Assembly: GCF_013373865.1 (NCBI RefSeq)
Contig: NC_050474.1
Coordinates: forward strand, 2,132,001 to 2,196,000
Direction of reading: 5' to 3'
DNA: 64,000 nt
From: Monomorium pharaonis
Lineage: Eukaryota > Arthropoda > Insecta > Hymenoptera > Formicidae
The position numbers and the translations under genes were made by a program. The notes beneath the pieces are model-generated. The model was not told where the DNA came from. It made no database searches and was given only the letters and a program-made list of their open reading frames with translations. Of this stretch, positions 54,562-64,000 are shown piece by piece; within the stretch, counting starts at the first letter, position 1; every line of letters starts with the position of its first letter.

Positions 54562-56500
54562 CTCTCCTCTTTTACTTTCTTTATAAAACCAAATTATTAT
54601 AATAAATTCAATTTATAAAAAAATAACATTGAATATATTATTTGACACTAAGTGTGGTAAAAAGTTATTCAAAGTGTTTTCTCAAAAAGTGTTTGACCTC
54701 TAAAAAATCTTAAAAAATTATACTATACTATTTCTCCTAACATTTTTAAGAATATAATTGTACAATTACATATATGATTTAAAAAGCGTTTTTTATCTTT
54801 ATTTATTTATTTATTTTGAAAAGATTGTAAGATAAAATTTAAAAAATTGCTTGGGTCAATATAACACAAGACAATGTGCAGAATTAATAATTCAACAAAA
54901 AAATATTATTTTCAGACCTGTATCTAGTTAAATTATTTTTTCAGTAAAATGTTCTTTCCGTATCTTCTCTATTAGTGTATGAATATGTATGTTGTTCATC
55001 GAGGTACATAAGGTATGTTTATAAATGGATTGATTTTCAAAACATTCCACTTAAGCGACTCAAGTTTCCAATAGATTTTCCATTAAGTAATAACGTTCTT
55101 TATTAATTAATTTGTCATTGTATTCATATTGATCGTAAAGTAATAGAAAATTCAGAACAGAATAAAAAAGTGTCGTAATATACAATACATAATCTATCAC
55201 ATACGCACAAACACACATATAACACAAATATAAATGTAAGTAATACATGTATTATAAATTATTATTATTGTTAAAATAGTTGATATATTATTAGAAACTC
55301 ATATATACTCTACAACAATATATAAACAAAATATTAAAATAAAACGACGTATAACAATTGTGCATTATAAAATAAAACATCTATGGCTATATATAATTAT
55401 ATCAGGATATATTATATTAATACAATAACTATTAATAAATAGCTATTATTATACAAGCTGATTATACGTGGAAATCAATACTTACATATTTGATTGATTT
55501 AATTCAAAATTAACAATAAACCGCGTACACACACTTATTGTCCTCTCTTATCAACGATGTATCCTTTTATCGACTTGACTTTATTGTCAAACATTATAAT
55601 CTTTCCATTGAACACCGTAGATGTGATATTCATTATGACACTTTGTTGATACGCATAATAATGGTACTTTCAATGCTCATTTGAATATCATGATTGAACG
55701 CAAGTGCTTTCAATCACAGCATTAATTTGCTTTTTGCCTTGAGTTGACAATGTATTAAAATATGTAATTGCATCCAGCTGATTCTTTATATAATTAAAAA
55801 TCGATAAAAACAAAGTCAGTTTATAAGCTTTCTAAGAAAAAAAACCAAGACACATCTAATATTTAAATCAAAATCGTATTAAATAAAACTTTCTTTTTTA
55901 TATAATTTAATTTATTAATTCAATCTAATTTTAATAAAATTTATTTAATTTGTGCAAATGTATTTTTAATAATTATTTTATAATTAAAAAACTTCATATA
56001 AAAGTTTAAATAAAAAGTTATAATAAAATTGTAATAAAAACTATCTAAAAATTTCATGTTATTTATTATAAAATTGTATAGCTAAAGCTAAAATTTCGTA
56101 AAATGTAAAACTTTAACAATTTTTTATTTTTTACAATAATTTCTAATAATTTAATATAGAATTTTCTTTTTATAATCAGACAATTTTTTAATAATACATC
56201 TAAAAAATTCGATATTAACAAAAATATGTGTTTCTAGATGTCTTAATTTCTTATTATCCCAACTCCTTAAACAAATGAACGTTGAAATCAGTGTGCAATT
56301 ATAGAGTAAGAAGCAAGTAAAAAAGAAGTAAGGAAACAAAAACAGACAAGTTAGATTGAATGTTCTTTTTCCTTAGTTTTTCAAATAAAATTCTGAATCC
56401 AAGTTTAAGCTGTTGCGATAATAAACGATCTTTAGTTTGGTACACTAATATTGATTCCTATACCGGACGTCGTGTGGTACGTTTCAATGACTTCAAAGTC
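53630..56500. other. AT-rich interval without recognisable genes
   Basis: No supportable exon. It contains the (CT)n run at 54509-54557. Confidence 0.5.
54509..54557. repeat. (TC)n microsatellite
   Basis: About 24 TC units. Confidence 0.97.
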
Positions 56501-56558
56501 ACAGTGGACAGGATATTGTGGTTCGGATAAAGTTCTCGATTAGTACTTTGCGTAAAGC

Positions 56559-56862
<304 letters not shown>

Positions 56863-57945
56863 TAAGTACGCGTTGAATAAAACACTTTTGGAAGACCAAA
56901 GGCATTGAAACCGATATATTTACAGTGAGTTTAATATTTTGAAATCTGTAGAAAATTAAAGATTTTGTCACAAGGATATTTTATGTAAATTGCTATGTAT
57001 TACTATATAACAATATAGAGAATATTGCTTTCATGTCAATAGCACCGACGTCTAAATTCATTGAGATTATACATCTTTGAAAACAATTAATTAAAAAAAA
57101 TTGTTTTTCTTTACACGAATCAATGTTTCCGTTCACACGCTACCTGTGAAGTTTACGATGAAATAAAGTCGTTTAAAGTTCATGAAGTAAACTTTGGGAA
57201 AAGTACGAAGAATGTGTAACGCGATTAATAAATACTTTGTGTATCGTAACGTGCAGATTAACTTCAAACTTGGAACATAAAAATCAAGTTAAACCTGCAA
57301 AAAAATGCAATAAAAAATATAAGTAGAAATAAAAAAATAAAATTTATCTTAAATGCATAAAAAAAATTCGTTTCTAGCTTTCTGTCATTAATTTAAGTTT
57401 AATATCGCTTATTCATTTATTTAAATTTTTTTAATAAAATAAAATGCGCAATTCAATATAAAACAATACATTTCTCATCGCTTACTAGTATATGTCGTTT
57501 TCAAAATTTTTATAGAAATTTTAGCAATATGAACTTTTGCCATTAAAATGGATTTATGAACGATTTATTCACTATTCACGTCATAGCTGTGTGTCGCGCA
57601 CCTCTACTATCTATTCAGTCAAGGATATAAACGATTCAATATGTTTAAATAGTTATCCTATATGCATATGCATGAATAGAATTTCCAAATTCAGAATTTC
57701 CAAACTTCCTTCTTTCATGTACAAATAGTTTAATTAATTTAGAATTGATTTTGTTATCCTGGGCTTAAGATTAAACGTTATTATTTTACACGTGCTTATC
57801 ATTAAATATTTGCTATTAAAGAGACATTAAAAATTTTTGTAATTAATTTTAAAATATTGCAATAAATACATATAATATCTCCAAATTTGCTACATGTATT
57901 TAAAAAAATAAAAATAAGGATTATTTTTAATAATCTCTTCTTCTC

Positions 57946-58001
<56 letters not shown>

Positions 58002-59393
58002 CTCTTTTCTATATTAATATTAAGGTTTTTAACTTACAATTTGAATTTTTTTAAATGTAATAATCACATAGATTCTAGAAAAAATACAAAATTAAAGGAT
58101 TAACTTCGTATTAGCCGCACAATGCGGACGTAAAACAGATGGAACAATTAAACTTTTTTATTTTTTTGTTATTATTGGAGGTATCAAATTTCTTTCTATT
58201 AAGAAAAATTTATGTATATGGGAATTTTTTAATAGACGATCTAGCTACATAAATAGTATGCAATTGTACTGTATTGTTTATGATACGTTAACCACGTATA
58301 AATTGTTTTGCAGATTCAAATATTGCACATTTGCATAACAGTGAAGCATGTCTATTTTCTGTATATGTCGTACGGATATATATACAGTTACAGAGTGCAT
58401 ATGTTATATGTCCTCAAAAAGTCTACATTGTGGCATTTAAATACTATCAGTGTTTGACATTCACACAAAATATCAAATACATTAAATAAATTTGCAACTA
58501 TCGACTTTGGTGAACAATTTTATTAATCGTTCACAATGTTTTATAATACTCTTTCATATATATTCTGTAAAAATCTTAATAATATACTAATTTATTGTAG
58601 TTTTCTGGCTCTATAAAATAACCTTGTAATTATGCAGGCATACATCAACTTAAGCATATTATGAAGAGATTTGTATATTAAACTTACATAAGGGATGTAT
58701 ATTTTGCACATACGAAATATGTGTATATTTGACTTACAATCAATCGACCTATATTATGTTATAAAAAGAAATAATATATTATTATAAATAACCGTATTAT
58801 ATATTTAAAAAAAAAACAATATGCATTATTCTATAAATATATTTTCATAGCTTCATAAATAACAAAAAATAAATCATAAATAGTTACAGGGCAGTTTTCA
58901 TAATAAAGCATATCAATTGTTTTTTTAATTATAATATAAAGTTTAAAAAAATTAGAAAATATACATATTAAGTTTATCAATCGCTTAAATTACATCGTAT
59001 CACATTGATTTATTATTTGATTGTTTTTGTGGTTTTCCACTCAAACAACACGATCTTACTAGTATGTTATCACCCAAAACGTTTATATACTGAAAGACTG
59101 TAGCAAAGATAGTAGACATGTTATTTATTTAAAACATAGATCCAAGTTAACGAGAAAAATCTTGTTTCTATAATATTGTACTACGTTTTAACAGCATGAC
59201 AGTTTCAATATCGTGTTTATATGCATACACAGAGAAGAAACGTGAGCACGTTTCAAAAAATATGAACTACAGAATTGAAAATACGAATAGAATTGAATGA
59301 AAAAAAATCTCGTGTGAACGAAGACAGAACATCAGTCTTTGTTCACGCGAAATTACAAAGTTATAAAAAAGTTTCGAGTGAGTCTTTAAATGG

Positions 59394-59395
<2 letters not shown>
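56863..59395. other. AT-rich interval without recognisable genes
   Basis: No supportable exon or RNA gene apart from the microsatellite listed. Confidence 0.5.
57952..57996. repeat. (CT)n microsatellite
   Basis: About 22 CT units within a longer pyrimidine stretch. Confidence 0.97.
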
Positions 59396-59471
<76 letters not shown>

Positions 59472-59472
59472 G
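59396..59472. repeat. (GA)n microsatellite
   Basis: About 35 GA units, immediately left of the second 78-bp segment, mirroring the arrangement at 56.6 kb. Confidence 0.97.
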
Positions 59473-59474
59473 TA

Positions 59475-59552
59475 AATAAAGGGTTGGGTAAGGGTTGATT
59501 CTGTATCCCAAGGGTAAGTGGTGGTGGATTGCACAGGGTGGACGATGCGTTC
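59475..59552 (+). repeat. 78-bp duplicated segment, CpG-depleted copy
   Basis: Partner of 56658-56735. The CpGs at the CCCGGG, ATCGCA and GGGCGG sites of the first copy read CA or TG here. Similarity stops at TGCGTTC, and the GC-rich sequence downstream of copy one is absent. Confidence 0.9.
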
Positions 59553-59581
59553 TTATATTTTCTTAATACATGTATTTATGC

Positions 59582-60098
59582 AAAAATATAAAGAATCTCG
59601 TACTAACCTTATGGAAAATGACTCTCAGTGGAATTGGCTAAAATTATAGTATGTTGTTCTTCTCGATGTCTTGAACAAAAGTCTCAATGACCACAATGCT
59701 CTAACTCTAAAACTAATAATCTGCGCTCATTGCCATAAAGACATGATATATCGATAGTTTGAGCCGTTGCAGCTCAAAAACTACACACTGAAAAAAAAAA
59801 GTAATATATTCAATAAGAAAATATGTTTTTGCGGGCTGCCAACTACAGATATACTCAATACAATAAGATATGCTATTGCAGTATCAACATTGTACTTGCA
59901 TTAATAGCAAATATTATTGTATTGAGTATTTTATGTAGTTGGCAGCCCGCAATCACATATGTTATTGGCTATGTTACTTTTTTTTCTGTGCAGATTTAGA
60001 GCGTTGTGGCCATTGAGACTTTTGTGCAGGACATCAAAGAAAACAACATACTATAATGCCATTTTCTATAAGGTTGGTACGAAATCCTTTAAAAATAC
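59582..60098. mobile_element. 517-bp long foldback element
   Basis: The outer arms (TCGTAC-AACCTTAT...ATAGTATGTTGTT...AAAAGTCTCAATG) pair with the complementary right side near 60000-60098. The inner arms (GCGGGCTGCCAACTACA and complement) and an innermost ACTCAATACAATA stem continue the pairing. Most of the element is therefore one nested hairpin, with a few indels in the left arm. No open reading frame. Confidence 0.85.
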
Positions 60099-60998
60099 GA
60101 GTAATGTAACATGTATAACACAAATATATTAAGTACATATTAATGTGTAATAATCACCACTATTTCCACAGGTTTATTTGTCTTATTAAATATTTGTCCA
60201 CTGAATCTGTTTTAATAGCATTGAAAAGATTAAAAATCTGTCAATAGAAATTTTTCGTCGAGATTAAAATTTTTTTGTGTAATTTTCATGATAAATACAG
60301 TAAACCAGATTTTTCCTTGCTGCAAACAAAGATACTGCTATAAAAATTCTTTTAATTAACTTACATTTTGTTTTAAGTGGGATTGATAGGGGCGATTTAA
60401 GTTTATTAAATTCTCTTTTCTGTAATCAAACGTGTCAACAGTTCTGTTACAGAAGCTTGCATCTAAATATACAATTAAACGAGCAGAAGTTATGATACTG
60501 TTTCAGAAGTTTATTCGTATCATCAAATTAACATCAAATTTTGATTTCCATAAATTTTCATTCTCACGATTAGCAAAGAGATATCGCACAATTGTCACCA
60601 AACAGCAATACTATATGTTAATTCAATTAATTTGTTTATCGTTAACTGGACGCAATTGCAAATTTAATTAAAACATCTGTAGATATTACACGATCAATTA
60701 CGCTTGTACGATTGTATGCATTACCAAAATAAACAAAGAAATAATTAAAAAATTATATATTTTAAATAAGACTTTCAGTATATCATTTATATGTATATAG
60801 TTTTTTTTTAGGTAAAATGTAAAATTAAGAGAATATCTATAAATATATTACTAAATTTCCTCTAAAATTATTTCCTGAGCTATCAGAAATGACGTATAAT
60901 TTTTTAAGAAAATTTTTAATTAAAATAAAATTTTAATTATAATAAAAAATCATTCATTTTCTCATAATACCAACATATATTTTTATCATTTCTATACG
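60099..60998. other. AT-rich interval without recognisable genes
   Basis: A 79-codon frame at 60432-60671 has no family resemblance. Nothing else was seen. Confidence 0.5.
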
Positions 60999-61425
60999 TT
61001 GACCTTTTGAAAACCGGTATGTTTTTGTTGACTTTTTAAATTTAAAAGTTAGAACTTTTTGTCAATATTATGAGATTGAGTGGCGAAAAAAGTTATACCA
61101 CTGTCCAATCCATAAAAAGATCTCCGGTTTGAAAAAAATAACATCTCTTAATTGTGTTTTTTAAATAAAATACTAGATATTGTTAATTGTTTAACATCAT
61201 TGTAGAGTAAACATTTCAGAAATAACATATGTAAAAACATTTTTATACTACAATTATAGAGCAAAAATCGATAAAAATGCATTACATGTTTATTTCGCAA
61301 AAAATGTGTATAGTGTATACAAAATATAAAGAGATAGTAGAGACACAAAAACATTACGAATTCCAAAAAATAAATTAAAACGTTTCAAAATCCTTAAAAA
61401 CCACTAAAACACTAAAAAAGGTTAA
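60999..61425 (-). mobile_element. TTAA-flanked non-autonomous element, copy B (inverted relative to copy A)
   Basis: The right end AAAAAAGGTTAA and left end TTGACCTTTTG correspond to the ends of copy A, read on the minus strand. The body is longer than copy A by about 85 bases, mainly near the element's 5' end. No coding capacity. The 72-codon minus-strand frame inside it is the AT-rich body translated. Confidence 0.65.
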
Positions 61426-64000
61426 AGTATGTATAAAAAATTTATTAATTTTTAATTATTATAATCTGAATAAATGTTAATGCTTTAAATACTTTTATTT
61501 ATTTTTTTAAATAAAAAAATTTTTTAAATTGCTCATTAAACAAACGTTTAGCATGGTATCCTGCCTATCCTACAATTAGTTCAAGGCCTCTGCTTAGTAA
61601 TCTACGGTTAATTGAGGATTCTAATAGAGATAAAGTAAGTTGATACATTTGTGGTAAAGACACTATTCTCATTATTTCAGTCAGTCTCGTGTTTCTACTC
61701 ATTATCCATGTTGAACCAATTATCTGTCTGCATAATTCATACACAAGAATATAATGTTAACAATGAAAATCAAGAAAAATCTTTCAGCGCAATCTGTCTT
61801 TTTTATAACAAAGATTTGCTAATTATCTTTTTAGGTTTTTTTAAATTAAATCTTTTTTTAGTTAAATTAGTTCTATTTTACATTAATAATATAATCAAAA
61901 AATTTCATTTATGTTAATAATTATACATTTACAAACACAATTTTTACTTTACAAAACCTTTTTGGGAAAATGTATTTCATAAAAATTGAATTATACATTG
62001 TATCCTTTTCATTATCTTTATTATCGCCTCTTTAGACAAATATATTACTATTTGTTTAATTATGTTATATAGATAATAATTCTAAATAAAATTTTCTTTC
62101 AAGATTGTAAAAAAAATATTTTATATTAGAATATGTAATCCTTTTGAAATTTCTAATAAAAATAAAAATAAGAGATTTTACAATCCTTTACATTTTTATT
62201 AAAAAAGACATTCTTAGTATTATTTAAAAAGTTAATTTCAATTTTATGCTATCTCTTGTAAAATAAAACTGCGATACTCAAAGCATGAGATTCGATAGCA
62301 TAAAATAAAAGTGGGACAACTCGTGTATTTTTAAACTGGTAAGATCACGTTTGTACTCAATCTCCCTATGAATTTTCGGTAACGCTAGGACAGTGCAATC
62401 AACCCTATTGTTTTTCGTATATCCGTGCTTCAATTTTTTGCACGCAGATACTGTTAACTTTTCCGAAAACTGCATCAAAAATAAAGTAAAATATTATTCA
62501 TGCGAGACGTATCTCCACGAATAATTTGATAATTCGTAAACGATTACACTGAGTATATATTTTCGACATCAGTTATGCCTGTTTGAACTTTTCCTTTAAA
62601 TTGGGGAAGTTTAATTAAAGTAACAATTATTAAAATATTACAGTTAAATACAAATAATAATGTAACATTAAGTTTTCGCAGAAGTAAAATCGGCTCTAAA
62701 TTATAAAACCTTTATTCCTAAAGCATTCTGTTCATATTAGGTAACGTTTTCTTAAGGCGCTTCCATAACAACTCTCTTCGATGCTTTACGCCAATTCTAT
62801 TTTTTGTTGTGCAACGTTCGGAGTGCATTTAAATGTTTATCGTTTGATACATTTCGTTTAAATTCCGGTAAGCTCAATCGAATATATAATATTATATGCT
62901 AAAAAACAATATTAATCTCTTCCTAATATATTCAGAAATATATTTATAACCATTACAGTAAAGTTTCTATTTGAGACCATCTAATTTTTCTAAGACTTAA
63001 CGTCTTAAATCTATATGCACAAGCCTTGATAATATATTTCTTTCATTAATGTATCTCTCTCACAGTCCGTCAAACATCTAATCAAAAACATGTTTAATTA
63101 TTTTAAAATTTTATAAATATTATTATTATTATATAATAAAGTGTTCCTTCATTTCTATTTTAATACCTTGCTTTTGAGTTAAGCATAACGGAAAATTATA
63201 TAATACGATTATGAAAATAGACTTACGTATAATAATCATATTAAAGATCGTACTAATATACCCCACGCATATGTATGCATGGTAGTTAAATATTATGTAG
63301 ACTGCATTGATATATCCTCGCAATGTGAAACAATTTAGAGTATTTATTGGTACGTTGTAATAAACGGGAAATACATTGAATATGGAATATAGGATTATAT
63401 AATTAATTAAAAAACCAAGTGCACTTGAACCATGATTCACTTGCGAGATATTTACGTAACAAAGCTATCATTTACTCGCAAAAATAATGCCAATGTTTAA
63501 AAAATGTACGATATGGAAACTGATGTACTTCAACGAAAATGCATTAATTCAGTACTTCCAGCGTTATTTATTGAGTTAACATTCAATATAGATCAAACAT
63601 TATAAATGACTTTCATAAATCCGAAAACGTTTCGAACACACGCTGCTTTGCAAATCTATTCTCCTTTTTTTTAAATTAATATTCCGGCGTGAAAATATCA
63701 TAAAATCAATACGTAACTCTCCGAAAAACCGATGGCGCGTTCTTCGAGTATTTCAGGAAGATCATAGGAGCGCACCAAATAAATTTACACGTAAATTCCC
63801 TACGAGAATAGTGCAAATTTAACGTGAGAACTTTCATCGACGCGTGTTCACATTCAAATCCGAAACTCGCAACCACTAGTCGCACCTCCTCCATCTTACC
63901 CCTCCTCTATTACGAAACTTCGCGCCGCAATTTAGCAACATGTACCGCCAACGCATAATAAAACTTTAAACGTATCCTTTATTTATAGACGTAACTATAC
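61426..64000. other. AT-rich interval; GC-richer patch near the right edge
   Basis: No exon can be supported. At about 63700-63950 the sequence becomes GC-richer with several CpGs, and a 62-codon minus-strand frame starts at 63894 (MEEVRLVVASFGFECEHA...). It resembles no family I know. It may be a promoter or first-exon region of a gene outside the window. Confidence 0.35.

Overview
The window looks like AT-rich nuclear DNA of an insect, most likely a hymenopteran and plausibly an ant. This rests on short GT-AG introns, abundant (GA)n/(CT)n and (TA)n microsatellites, small foldback and TTAA-type elements, and a CCHamide-type neuropeptide receptor gene. The species assignment is inference. All recognisable protein-coding sequence lies in the first 21 kb. 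The remaining ~43 kb is AT-rich, repeat-bearing DNA in which I found no supportable exon.

Layout: (1) 0.84-9.3 kb, plus strand: a six-exon gene for a divergent 6-phosphofructo-2-kinase/fructose-2,6-bisphosphatase (478 aa from the preferred start). Its bisphosphatase half is well conserved. Its kinase half keeps the P-loop but has lost several family residues. The 4.8-kb first intron carries a 2.9-kb element with ~180-bp inverted termini and a 231-bp snap-back palindrome. (2) 12.7-14.8 kb, minus strand: a four-exon gene for a 205-aa protein I do not recognise. (3) 17.3-21.1 kb, minus strand: a six-exon, 435-aa rhodopsin-class GPCR of the CCHamide/bombesin-like receptor group, complete through NPxxY and a Cys-rich tail. 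(4) 22.5-23.2 kb: a 10-bp minisatellite in a possible Helitron-like context. (5) 23.2-64 kb: foldback and TTAA elements, microsatellites, and a GC-richer (GA)n-flanked patch near 56.6-56.9 kb that may be a promoter or first exon. A 78-bp part of that patch is duplicated, with CpG-type decay, at 59.5 kb.

Exon joins were worked out by hand from reading phase and GT-AG sites, and all three reading frames close exactly. The three genes show no obvious functional link: one acts in glycolytic regulation, one is a neuropeptide receptor and one is unknown. The best biological lead is the asymmetric divergence of the PFKFB-like enzyme, which suggests a protein biased towards, or limited to, fructose-2,6-bisphosphate hydrolysis.
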